48,505 bases of DNA from an uncultured bacterium. Its GTDB lineage: Bacteria; Verrucomicrobiota; Kiritimatiellia; CAIKKV01. Below the pieces are notes generated by a model that ran no database searches, was not told the DNA's origin, and saw only the letters and a list, made by a program, of their open reading frames with translations. The stretch spans positions 1 through 48,505 of the forward strand of contig CALHRZ010000024.1 of assembly GCA_938038445.1 (NCBI GenBank), in the 5' to 3' direction. Made by a program: the position numbers and the translations under genes. This document shows, one piece after another, positions 1-7,967 of this stretch (position 1 is the first letter of the stretch; every line of letters starts with the position of its first letter).

Positions 1-26
1 TCCGCCACAGAGTGGCGGAACTACAG
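1..26 (-). repeat. Palindromic repeat, copy A
   Basis: The hairpin TCCGCCAC-AGA-GTGGCGGA (8-bp stem, 3-nt loop) is followed by ACTACAG. Read on the minus strand it is CTGTAGT followed by the palindrome, the same design as copy B. The left end may continue outside the window. It resembles REP-type dispersed hairpins. Confidence 0.65.
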
Positions 27-32
27 TAAGTC

Positions 33-49
33 CAGTGGCGCAACTACAG
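33..49 (-). repeat. Palindromic repeat, degenerate half copy C
   Basis: CAGTGGCGCAACTACAG matches the right half of copy A (one hairpin arm plus the ACTACAG flank) with a mismatch in the arm. The left arm is missing, so it is probably a decayed copy. Confidence 0.45.
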
Positions 50-71
50 CCAAATGCCCTGCGTGTTCCCC

Positions 72-97
72 CTGTAGTTCCGGCACTCTGTGCCGGA
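72..97 (+). repeat. Palindromic repeat, copy B
   Basis: CTGTAGT is followed by TCCGGCAC-TCT-GTGCCGGA, an 8-bp stem with a 3-nt loop. Compared with copy A (reverse complement) the stem differs at one base pair on both arms, C-G becoming G-C, so pairing is kept. It lies in opposite orientation to copy A. Confidence 0.65.
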
Positions 98-231
98 TGC
101 CGCCCTCAACCCAATGCGCCCTTTTCCCAATTTTGTCGGGCGCACCTGCTGCGCCCCGCCCTAGAAAACGCCTTGGAACATATTCAAGCCTTCGTGCGGG
201 CCACGCAGCTTTCGCGTTTGCTTGCCGCAAT

Positions 232-1527
232 CTACGGTGGGAATGCATCAAAGAGACGAGTAAGCAAAAGCGCCAGCGTCCGTGCCCCCGCCACGAGATT
301 CCCGATGGGAACTCGTTCAGCGGCACTGTGCGCTTGCCCCAACTCCCCATGCCCAAGCCCAATCACGGGAATCCGAAGCGCCAACGCCAACCGCGCCCCG
401 TCAAACCAGGCCGGCATAAAACCCGCCGAAAGCGTCTCGCCTGTTGCATCCCGGGCCGCCTCCAGCACTGCCAAAACACAAGGATGATCGGCCCGCGTCT
501 CAAAGGGCGTCATGTCCGAAGTCCACTGCAGGAGCGGCGGATGTTCCCCGAGCCAAGCGTCTGTCGCCACCGCCGCCCGCAGCCACTGTTCAAACCGCTC
601 GCGGAAGAGGACTCCGCTCCACTGACCCCGCGTCCGTTCCGCCACCCGCGCTTCCTCGATCGCGTATTTGAGATTGACACCGATCACGGCCTCACCCGGC
701 ACGGTCGAAGGCAATTGCCCGGCACGGAAAACCCCAACCGTCCCCCGGCATCCCGAATGCCGTTTTCCATATTCCTCCATAAACGCATCCACGGCTTGCT
801 TGACAACAATCCCCTTGTCAATTGCACTCACCGCCAGATTCAACGACGAATGACCCGCACGCCCCTTCACGGTCAGCCATAAAGTGGCTAACCCGTTACA
901 GCCGATCGCCGCAAGTCCCCGTGGACCATCCGTCACAAGCGCCAAATCGGCCGAAATGCCGGCCGCGCAACACGCCAGAGTGCCCGCCCCGCCTCCACTG
1001 CATTCTTCGTCCACGACCGACTCAAACACCAGCCGCCCCTGACGGGGCGGACCCGCTTCCGAAAGTGCCCGGAGCACGGTCAGGTCCATCGCAAGATTTC
1101 CCTTGCTGTCGGAACTTCCGCGCCCGTACAGATATCCGTCGCGGATTACCGGATCGAACGGTGGGATGGCCATGTCCGCCGTCCCAACGGTATCCATGTG
1201 GGTATTGAGAAGGATCGTGGGTCCCCCCTTCCCAAATTCCCACTCGGCCACCACGTTGTCCCGTCCCTTCCATTCCCGACCCGGAGGTCCGATGAGACCA
1301 TACCGCGCATAGATGTCCGACGGCACCGGAACGCAGCGCACGTGCCCTCCCAACTCCTTCAGTCGTTCGGCGATCCACGCCTGACCGGCGGCTTCGCCGG
1401 GTGCGTCTCGATCACCCGAATAAGGATTAACGGTCGGAATGGCAATCAGCTCCTGTGCCAACCCCACCATCCAGGGTTCGAGCGCTTGAACTCGTTTCAA
1501 AACCGCCTGTTCGGCCATCTCCCGCAT
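232..1527 (-). CDS. M20-family metallopeptidase (ArgE/DapE-like)
   Basis: Predicted cytoplasmic zinc amidohydrolase or peptidase of about 431 residues, the usual length for the family. The dizinc site is visible: HMDTV near residue 110, GRGSSDSKG near 140 (bridging Asp), DEECSGGG near 175 (catalytic base and metal Glu), an Asp near 200 in LVTDG, and the C-terminal metal His in GQAHSAAERV near 400. Substrates in this family are N-acyl amino acids, succinyl-diaminopimelate or small peptides; I cannot tell which applies here. There is no signal peptide. I chose the ATG at 1527; a TTG three bases upstream and an ATG at 1518 are alternatives. The gene begins 12 nt after the stop of the exported glycosidase-like gene on the same strand, so the two are probably cotranscribed. 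Confidence 0.9.
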   Translation of the reverse strand: MREMAEQAVLKRVQALEPWMVGLAQELIAIPTVNPYSGDRDAPGEAAGQAWIAERLKELGGHVRCVPVPSDIYARYGLIGPPGREWKGRDNVVAEWEFGKGGPTILLNTHMDTVGTADMAIPPFDPVIRDGYLYGRGSSDSKGNLAMDLTVLRALSEAGPPRQGRLVFESVVDEECSGGGAGTLACCAAGISADLALVTDGPRGLAAIGCNGLATLWLTVKGRAGHSSLNLAVSAIDKGIVVKQAVDAFMEEYGKRHSGCRGTVGVFRAGQLPSTVPGEAVIGVNLKYAIEEARVAERTRGQWSGVLFRERFEQWLRAAVATDAWLGEHPPLLQWTSDMTPFETRADHPCVLAVLEAARDATGETLSAGFMPAWFDGARLALALRIPVIGLGHGELGQAHSAAERVPIGNLVAGARTLALLLTRLFDAFPP

Positions 1528-1539
1528 CAAGGACCCCGT

Positions 1540-4500
1540 CTACTCAAGCAGCAGGACGTCCCCATCCTCCAGCAATCCAAGGGGCACAATGGTCTTATCG
1601 CCCTCTTTCCGAACAGGGATGCGGCGACGCTGCCACACGGAATAGACCCCCTTCCACTCCCCCGACGGCAGGCGAAGGGTCGCGTTCGGAAATTCGATTA
1701 GATCGCGCCCGGAAGCGTACGCCCAATTCATGACGACCACCGCTTGCCGATCGCCACTTTTGGAACGAATCCGGACGGCTTCAATCAACGGCTCAGAGGG
1801 CTCGACATCCGGCACCGCGCCGGATTCCAACGCCGCTCGAACAATCCAGTATCTCAATCGCGGATCGAAATCGCGTGCCATATCATAGCCGCTTTTCATA
1901 ACGCCCGCGGCATATTCGACCCCGCTGTACCAAGCGGCCAGCCATGCTGTGCCTTTTCCGTATCGGTTTCGAAGCAGAGCGGGCGAGCCGTCGGCAAACT
2001 GCAGAACCACCTCCGCTCCCGGAACCGGCTGAAGACGTTCCCATCCCACCTTTAAGGGAATGGGGCCGCCTTCCGCCGCCAACCCCGCGCTCTCCGGACG
2101 AGACCCCGCTAACGAGATGTTTCCGAGCGCCGTAGCCCCATAACGGGGAACCTTTCCCCACAGCACGGGATCGGAGCGGTTCGTCACGCCAAATATTGGG
2201 TACAGCGCCGTCAACCGGGAATTGCTTTCGTCACGGGCAAGCCCTCCGCATCCCGTGAACAAGGTCCCGCCCTCCTTCACATACTGGGCCAATCGCGCGG
2301 CCACATCCTTCCGAATGTGCGAACCGGTCACATAAATCGCCCTGTACCGCGACAGGTCTTCCGTCATCAAAAACCCTTCATCCAACGCTTCGAGCGGCAG
2401 ATGGGCATGGGTCAGGGCCGTATAGACCCACTTGCCATCCTCCCATTGAGCGGAATTGCCGAAATACTCCGCAGTGAGCGGGCGCACCACCGCCACCGAG
2501 GGGCTGACCGCCCATTCACCTTCCCAGGTAACCGGTTCGGCCGCACCAATCAAACGAGCTGCGCGGCTGACACGCGCCATCACCGCGGTATTCCCTCCGA
2601 AGGTGTCCCCTTTCGACCAATCCGGCCCATAGGTGTACCAGTAGATACAACGCACCCCGCGCGCAACGGCGGAGAGCGCCCGCTGAATGGCCGCCCCGCG
2701 ATGAGGCTTGACGTAGATGCCGAATTCATGACCAAGCTTCAACCGCAAAATCCGGCCCACATCGCATAGATAACTGTCCCATTGCCAGACGCGCGGATCA
2801 CGGTTACTGGTCTCATACATGAAGCCGTGATCGGAATGGCGGTACCAGTCGAAAAAATCGAGACTGTGGCCCCCCATCAAAAAGGTGTTGCCCCGAAGCG
2901 CATAGAGAAACATCCAGGGTTGACGAGCCTCGGGGCTGTCCAGCCGCCCCTCCAAAATCGCGCGTTTCTTGTTTGCATTCGCTTCGGCAAACAATTCCCG
3001 CATCGGAGTGAAGAGCCGGGCCGATCCCTCGTTGTTGAATCGGCGGGACCAGTAGTACAACAGGTTCCAAGCGCGGCCCGACAAAAGGGGCGTCGGCGAG
3101 GTTCCGATTCCTTCCTCTATTTCGCGGCGCCGTTCCGCCGCACGCGCCGCTTCTTCGTCGCTCATGTCCACCGCCTCCGTTTCGGCCGGTGGCGCCTTCA
3201 ACGCCGCCTCCGCCCCCTCGAGGAGCGTCTCCGCGTCACCCTCCTCCCCCCCCTTCGCCTTCCAGTCGGCTCCTTTCGAATTCATCCCCGGAAGCGAACG
3301 ACGAAACGCCTCCTCCGCTTCCTTCACCTTTTCAGCGTGGGATTTTTCGAAATACCCAAACGTCGGACGAATCGGCGCCCAATCGGCGACCCCAAAATCG
3401 GCCGGAGTCACCCCATGTGCCCGCAAAAAATCCCGAAACGCTTCGACACAATGGGGACAAACACTCATGTGGGCCTTCCCTTCCCCCGTTCGGTCAAAAG
3501 CCGACCCGATCTCGTCCACCGTCAAACACCACCACGTTTCGAACGGTTGTGCCCGCGCGTTCCTTATCAATTCCTCGAACTGCGCCTTTGCTTCCGCTTC
3601 CCGGTTGGTATATCGCGGGTGATACGGACAGCCCGCGCCTTCCGGCCATGGCAGCGGCCGAAGCTTTCCCGTTTTGTGATCCACCGGCGCGGGCTCAAAA
3701 GGATAGCCGTAAAAACCGACCGTCGTGACCCGTTCAAATCCGGCGACTTCCAGACGCTTCTGCTTCAGATCGTCGAGAAAGAAGGAAGGTCGCCCCCGAA
3801 GCCCATTCACGCCCATCTGACGTAAAATGGCAAACTCGTCATACAACACCGCCTTGTTGCTGGTTCGAACACCATATCCATGCTGCGTTCCATAACCGCC
3901 GCAATCGGTCAACATCTCATATTGCCGCGGAACAGGATCCTTCGCCCATGGAAGTCCTTCCATGAACCCCCGCCGCCACCGGATCAGGGCGGAAAGCCCT
4001 CGGGCATGTTCGAGAAAAAACGGAGTGAGCCGGCCCTCCTCCAAAAAGCGCAGCGGGACAATGATCGTGGCGACCGCTCCTGAAGGACTTTCTTCCCGAA
4101 ACGTTTTGACGGTTTTGCCCCCTTCCCGAATTTCAAACTCAAACACCGCTCGCCGAAGCGCAACCCGCTTCCGGTAATCCCCTGGCTCGCAACCGTTCGC
4201 GTACACGGTGAGAAAATAAAGACGGCCGTTTCGAAAGGACTCGGGCGTCAGCTCGGGCGACCAAACGCCCTTCCGAAGCCAGTGATAATCGTAGGTGTCG
4301 CCCTGTTCGATGAGAACCGGCGGAAATTGAGGTTTCTCCTCCAGAATCTTTAGAAGAGGATCCTCGTCGGCCGCGTTCGCCTGGGAAACCGTCGGCGGCG
4401 CGGGCTTCACCGCCGTCCACTCGCCACTGACCGGATCGCCGCCTAATCCCTGCCCACCCCACGTCCAAAACAGTCGGACATACGCTTCGGGTTCCACCTC

Positions 4501-4593
4501 GATCACCCTGCCCCTGATGGTGACCTCCCCCCACAGCATCCCGGAAAATCCAACCATCAACCCAGCCAAAATGACGGTCCGCTCGCCACGCAT
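1540..4593 (-). CDS. Secreted putative glycoside hydrolase with beta-galactosidase trimerisation-like domain
   Basis: An N-terminal signal peptide is followed by about 1000 residues with no close family that I can name with certainty. The central part (about 300-670) looks like a TIM-barrel glycosidase: aromatic-rich segments, CLTVDEIGSAF near 355 and FDWYRHSDHGFMYETS near 590. Residues about 700-850 resemble the glutamine-amidotransferase-like trimerisation domain of family 42-type beta-galactosidases (YRAIYVTGSHIRKDVA, then YVKEGGTLFTGCGG). A C-terminal beta domain follows. A charged Ala/Glu-rich insert at about 410-490 interrupts the presumed catalytic part. The start at 4593 gives a clean signal sequence. 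The gene diverges from a second glycosidase-like gene and is followed by an M20 peptidase gene. Exact substrate unknown. Confidence 0.6.
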   Translation of the reverse strand: MRGERTVILAGLMVGFSGMLWGEVTIRGRVIEVEPEAYVRLFWTWGGQGLGGDPVSGEWTAVKPAPPTVSQANAADEDPLLKILEEKPQFPPVLIEQGDTYDYHWLRKGVWSPELTPESFRNGRLYFLTVYANGCEPGDYRKRVALRRAVFEFEIREGGKTVKTFREESPSGAVATIIVPLRFLEEGRLTPFFLEHARGLSALIRWRRGFMEGLPWAKDPVPRQYEMLTDCGGYGTQHGYGVRTSNKAVLYDEFAILRQMGVNGLRGRPSFFLDDLKQKRLEVAGFERVTTVGFYGYPFEPAPVDHKTGKLRPLPWPEGAGCPYHPRYTNREAEAKAQFEELIRNARAQPFETWWCLTVDEIGSAFDRTGEGKAHMSVCPHCVEAFRDFLRAHGVTPADFGVADWAPIRPTFGYFEKSHAEKVKEAEEAFRRSLPGMNSKGADWKAKGGEEGDAETLLEGAEAALKAPPAETEAVDMSDEEAARAAERRREIEEGIGTSPTPLLSGRAWNLLYYWSRRFNNEGSARLFTPMRELFAEANANKKRAILEGRLDSPEARQPWMFLYALRGNTFLMGGHSLDFFDWYRHSDHGFMYETSNRDPRVWQWDSYLCDVGRILRLKLGHEFGIYVKPHRGAAIQRALSAVARGVRCIYWYTYGPDWSKGDTFGGNTAVMARVSRAARLIGAAEPVTWEGEWAVSPSVAVVRPLTAEYFGNSAQWEDGKWVYTALTHAHLPLEALDEGFLMTEDLSRYRAIYVTGSHIRKDVAARLAQYVKEGGTLFTGCGGLARDESNSRLTALYPIFGVTNRSDPVLWGKVPRYGATALGNISLAGSRPESAGLAAEGGPIPLKVGWERLQPVPGAEVVLQFADGSPALLRNRYGKGTAWLAAWYSGVEYAAGVMKSGYDMARDFDPRLRYWIVRAALESGAVPDVEPSEPLIEAVRIRSKSGDRQAVVVMNWAYASGRDLIEFPNATLRLPSGEWKGVYSVWQRRRIPVRKEGDKTIVPLGLLEDGDVLLLE

Positions 4594-4610
4594 ATTCCAT
4601 CATCCTTTTT

Positions 4611-4639
4611 TCGACTGGAAAAAGTCGCAACGATATGAT
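4611..4639 (+). promoter_or_regulatory. Predicted sigma70-type promoter with overlapping inverted repeat
   Basis: TCGACT (4611-4616), a 17-nt spacer and TATGAT (4634-4639) precede the plus-strand gene that starts at 4682. The inverted repeat CGACT-N6-AGTCG (4612-4627) overlaps the -35 box and sits between two divergent glycosidase-like genes. It could be an operator for both, which is inference. Confidence 0.45.
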
Positions 4640-4681
4640 TACATACTCCCCGATTTTGAAAAAAAAAGCAACGGAGTTTTT

Positions 4682-6643
4682 ATGTTACAGGTCATCCGAC
4701 CAAGCCGAAGCCGCATCGCCATTGAAACGGGCGCGGCCATTCTCCTCTTTGACGCGGATCGGGGGGGACAGATCGTGGCGCTTTCCCTTAAAAATGACGG
4801 GGGAACCCATGACCTGACCCCCCCGACCGAAATACCGCTTTCCGATCTGGTTTTGGAGACAGACGATCAACTCCTCCGCCTTTCAAGCCGGACGGCGGAC
4901 TTCACCCTGGTACACCCCGCTCCCGACTACCTGCGCCTGACCGCCGCAGTGCGAGCCGAACCTTTCGCCCACATCCGGCAAGAATATGAAATTCACGAAA
5001 GCGGCGCCCTGTTCTGTCTGCTCCGAATCGAACCCCTCACGCCCGCCGCTCTGCGAAAATGCTGCCTCGAATTCGTCCTCGCGCCAGGTGCGTTCCGAAC
5101 AGGTTTGTACCACCTCTTTTCACGCCGTCTCTCCTTCAAAAGAGATTTCGCCACCCTCCATACGTGGACCTCTTCCCGCATGCGGATTCCGCTCGCCGAG
5201 ACGTCCGACGTCCGGGAACTCGCACCCCTCGTCGGACTCGACCTCGGCTGGTCCGATACCCGATTCGCCTCCAACCACCTGGAATTTCTCCTCGAAGACG
5301 CCCTTCCCCTCGGCGAACCAAACCCGGAATTCGGTCGAACGACCGTTACGTTTGACGGTCGCCTCTGGCATCTGAATTGGCACCTCCTTACGGACTCCTC
5401 ACCCCGCCGCTCAACGGAGAAAGGCTACGCCAATCGGTGGGGACTCCTGACGGGAAGAGCCCGCACCCGACGCGGTCTTTCTGCCGATCCAACGGTCCGC
5501 AACAATCTGCTCGGTTGCCGAATCTGCCATCTTAAATACCCCTATGCTCGCACCGGCCCCGACTGGCCTTGGGTGGTTATGCCGATCAAGCAAATTCCCG
5601 AACAACTCCCCCAGCTCTTCGAGGGAAACCCTCCCGTCGAACGGGCCGACGAAGCGGCAAACGCGGGAGCCGATACCGTTATCCTTCATCAGTTTTGGAT
5701 GAAAAACCCGGGCACGAACAACGAACCCCCCGCCGATTATGTCCCATTCGATCCGGATTGGTTTTCCAATTTCATCGCCCGTTGCCACCACCGGGGGCTT
5801 CGCGTGCTCCCCTATGTCCGGGGCACGGAACCTTGGTGCCTGTACGCCCCGTTCTTCGAAACGTTCTGTCAAAAGGACTGGGACGGGCTTTACGCAGACT
5901 GGAACACTCCCTTTTTCATGGGTCATTTCAAGGCCTCCCCTCTCCATCTCTCCCTCTATGCCTATTTCCACTTCACCCGCGCTTTGCGCCAGCGGGTGGG
6001 ACCGCAAGGCGCCCTCATCGGCCATACCAACAGCGTCAACATGATCACGGTCGCCTGTTTCGACGCGGCCCTCAGTGGCGAAACCTCGGTTCGACACGAT
6101 GAACTGCTCGTGGCGCCCGAAATGACCGCCTCCTATGCCGGTCTCGCCTATGTGGGAGGACACTTGATCAGCGGAAATCTGCCCGACCGAAAAGCCTTCG
6201 CTAGCCCTCGCGCCATGGCTCTATGCGCCGCCCTCGGGATGGCCAGCCAACCCGCCATGGAACCAGGTCTCCCCTTTGCGGAATGTGCCGCTTACTTGCA
6301 ACCGTTATGGAACGCTCTCCGTGCTCTCCCCGGCCGGGTCACCCGCCTCCATAATCCCGCTTATGCACCCACCACTGCCGTCCAAACCGAAGATCCCGCC
6401 CTGTTTCCGGTGTTATGGGAATCGGATGCCCCTGGCGCACTCCTCGTGGTCAGCTGCATTGGCGACACCGCACGCGCCCGCTCCATTATCCCCATCAATC
6501 CGTCCGCACTTGAACCTCACCGCCGAGTGACAATCAAACCCTTACTGTTCAAAGGATTGTATGCCGGCGCCCGCGTCCATGGCCATGAAATCGACTGCAG
6601 CGGCATGCCACCCGACGCCGTCGCCGCCTTCCTCTTGATCTGA
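4682..6643 (+). CDS. Putative glycoside hydrolase, TIM-barrel type (DUF6259-like)
   Basis: This 653-residue protein has no signal peptide and is therefore likely cytoplasmic. The start is the ATG at 4682, preceded by GGAG five bases upstream; longer reading to 4517 would run into the divergent gene and has no support. Residues 1 to about 270 look like a beta-sandwich of the kind found in front of family 36-like alpha-galactosidases. Residues about 290-560 look like a TIM barrel: ADTVILHQFWMKN, GLRVLPYVRGTEPW, then DGLYADWN near 403 (candidate catalytic Asp) and IGHTNSVNM near 447. The C-terminal part is beta-rich. It probably acts on an oligosaccharide released or imported with help from the divergent exported enzyme. 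The assignment to a specific family is tentative. Confidence 0.55.
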   Translation: MLQVIRPSRSRIAIETGAAILLFDADRGGQIVALSLKNDGGTHDLTPPTEIPLSDLVLETDDQLLRLSSRTADFTLVHPAPDYLRLTAAVRAEPFAHIRQEYEIHESGALFCLLRIEPLTPAALRKCCLEFVLAPGAFRTGLYHLFSRRLSFKRDFATLHTWTSSRMRIPLAETSDVRELAPLVGLDLGWSDTRFASNHLEFLLEDALPLGEPNPEFGRTTVTFDGRLWHLNWHLLTDSSPRRSTEKGYANRWGLLTGRARTRRGLSADPTVRNNLLGCRICHLKYPYARTGPDWPWVVMPIKQIPEQLPQLFEGNPPVERADEAANAGADTVILHQFWMKNPGTNNEPPADYVPFDPDWFSNFIARCHHRGLRVLPYVRGTEPWCLYAPFFETFCQKDWDGLYADWNTPFFMGHFKASPLHLSLYAYFHFTRALRQRVGPQGALIGHTNSVNMITVACFDAALSGETSVRHDELLVAPEMTASYAGLAYVGGHLISGNLPDRKAFASPRAMALCAALGMASQPAMEPGLPFAECAAYLQPLWNALRALPGRVTRLHNPAYAPTTAVQTEDPALFPVLWESDAPGALLVVSCIGDTARARSIIPINPSALEPHRRVTIKPLLFKGLYAGARVHGHEIDCSGMPPDAVAAFLLI

Positions 6644-6675
6644 GAAACACCTCCTGCCCGGCTTCTTCTGTCGCC

Positions 6676-6701
6676 CCGCCACAGAGTGGCGGAACCGACA
6701 G
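6676..6701 (-). repeat. Palindromic repeat, copy D
   Basis: CCGCCAC-AGA-GTGGCGG followed by AACCGACAG matches copy A in the hairpin and differs mainly in the flank (CCGACAG instead of CTACAG). It lies 33 bases after the stop codon of the cytoplasmic glycosidase-like gene, where a hairpin could also slow or end transcription. No T-run follows, so it is not a classical terminator. Confidence 0.6.
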
Positions 6702-6869
6702 ATTGTCATTCCGATATTCGGTCGCCGAAAACGGCGCCCCTCCCAGAAAACATCTGGAAGCCTTTCCCCGCTATTCCCGCTTTCGAACGCCCTCGCGTAG
6801 AAGGGCTTAGTGATAGGAGGGAGCATGGTATCCCCTCGGGGGAGAGGAGAAGGTAGTTGGGTTGGGGTT

Positions 6870-7560
6870 GGGGAGCAAGCTTTCGAGGAAGAGGGGCGGG
6901 AGGAGGCCGATCCGCAGACCGATCGCGAAGTCGCGTTGGCGGATGATCGGAATAAGCGTCTGGTGGCTCTTTCGAAGTTGGTGCGGGGTAATGGAAAACG
7001 AGCGGATAAAGGGTGACTTGGGCGAGGAAGTCGGAGCGGAAGTGGAACGGCTCGATTATGAAGCGCTCGTGTTCGATGAGGCTGTGAAAGGTCTCCCCAT
7101 CGCTCGGGTAGGCGTGAGCAGCTGGGGGGATCGTACGATGGGTCGCATGATGAGGGCGCTTTATCGAGCTGCTGGAACAGCCGCCACTGCCGCTTGACAG
7201 CCCGCCAATCGCGTTTGACGCGATGCAGGCGTTGCCTGGAACAAGTGAGTGGGGGCTGACGACAGATCCGGGCGATCGCCTTGGCGGAACAGGGCAACGC
7301 GGCGTCTCGCTTCAGACGCTCTGCGCCCCACGTGGGCAAGCAGCGCTTCAGGGCGAGGAGGGTGACCTCTGTCTCGGGCGAGATGCGCGCATGCCGCCGG
7401 TGCGGCGCTCGGGAGCGATGGTTCAGGCTCGTCCAGGCGCCGTCGAATCCACGAACCCATTGGCGAACGCGCCGTACGGTCATCTGGTAGACCCGGTTTT
7501 TGCGAGAACCGCGCGCCTGCCCCCTTCTCCCTTGGGGCAGGCAGCCTCTCTCTCAACCCC
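6870..7560 (-). pseudogene. IS481-family transposase remnant, internally deleted and frameshifted
   Basis: Read on the minus strand, the first part (about 7510 to 7165) encodes the helix-turn-helix half of an IS481-type transposase: RKNRVYQMTVRRVRQWVRGF, SLNHRSRAPHRRHARISPE, WGAERLKRDAALPCSAKAI, then KRDWRAVKRQWRLFQQ. In a different frame, from about 7145 downward, follows the C-terminal end of the same family: HRTIPPAAHAYPSDGETFHS, LIEHERFIIEPFHFRSDF, carrying the third catalytic residue (Glu in GETFHS). The DDE core between them, including the first two catalytic Asp residues, is absent, so a deletion joined the ends near 7140-7170. The N-terminus is also shifted in frame. This copy cannot make an active transposase. 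Boundaries are approximate. Confidence 0.75.
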
Positions 7561-7644
7561 CGAATCCCCATCTTCTCAGACACCGGATACAAGCCAGGGG
7601 GATACCATGTCTCTTCCGTGTTTTAACCGGTTGTTTCGAGTCCC

Positions 7645-7673
7645 TTGACAAAACGCACAACGACAGTTTAAAA
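7645..7673 (+). promoter_or_regulatory. Predicted promoter for the FmdB-type gene
   Basis: A perfect TTGACA (7645-7650) is followed after 17 nt by TTAAAA (7668-7673), which matches the -10 consensus only partly. The start codon lies at 7716, giving a leader of about 35 nt. Confidence 0.45.
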
Positions 7674-7715
7674 GATGAACTTGTAAAAGAGAGTTTTGAG
7701 CGCGGGATTAGGGCT

Positions 7716-7967
7716 ATGCCGATTTATGAATATGAAGCAGCGGATCGGAATCGATGCTGCTCCTACTGCGCAAAACCGTTTGAAGTGCCGCGATCTTTGA
7801 ACGACTCCCCATTGGTCGTCTGCCCGCGTTGCGGAGCTCCGGTTCGGAAATTGGTTTCCTGCCCAAACGTCGGCGTATCTTCAACAGGATTTGACCGCAA
7901 AGCAAAAGAAGCCGGCTTCCATAAGTTGAAACGCTTGGGAAAAGGGGAATATGAAAAGCTCTATTGA
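7716..7967 (+). CDS. FmdB-family zinc-ribbon protein
   Basis: A small protein of 83 residues. It begins with MPIYEY, the signature of the FmdB regulatory/zinc-ribbon family, and has two cysteine pairs (CSYC near residue 15 and CPRC near 36) suited to bind one zinc. A Lys-rich tail follows (KRLGKGEYEKLY). The first pair has an extra Cys (RCCSYC). The role of the family is poorly defined, with links to formamidase regulation, ribosomal proteins and general metal binding. The Shine-Dalgarno sequence is weak, but the MPIYEY start is decisive. The last seven bases overlap the 3' end of the converging radical SAM gene. Confidence 0.85.
   Translation: MPIYEYEAADRNRCCSYCAKPFEVPRSLNDSPLVVCPRCGAPVRKLVSCPNVGVSSTGFDRKAKEAGFHKLKRLGKGEYEKLY

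Larger units (their letters stand above)
1..231. other. Noncoding stretch with palindromic repeats
   Basis: No convincing gene lies between the left edge and the end of the M20 peptidase gene. The first 97 bases hold three copies or part-copies of a short palindromic element, listed separately. Bases 98-231 show nothing I can name. Open frames here lack family resemblance and a plausible ribosome binding site. Confidence 0.6.
6644..7715. other. Decayed intergenic segment
   Basis: More than 1 kb without an intact gene. It holds palindromic repeat copy D, a frameshifted and internally deleted IS481-type transposase on the minus strand, and a promoter-like sequence just before the FmdB-type gene. 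I saw no clean terminal inverted repeats or target duplication marking the ends of an insertion sequence. Confidence 0.6.

Noticed and set aside
1..97. CRISPR-like array at the left edge
   Set aside because: Only two full copies, in opposite orientation, plus a half copy; no regular spacers and no cas genes in the window.
6723..6736. CGCCG-AAAA-CGGCG hairpin as a terminator
   Set aside because: It is not followed by a T-run on either strand.
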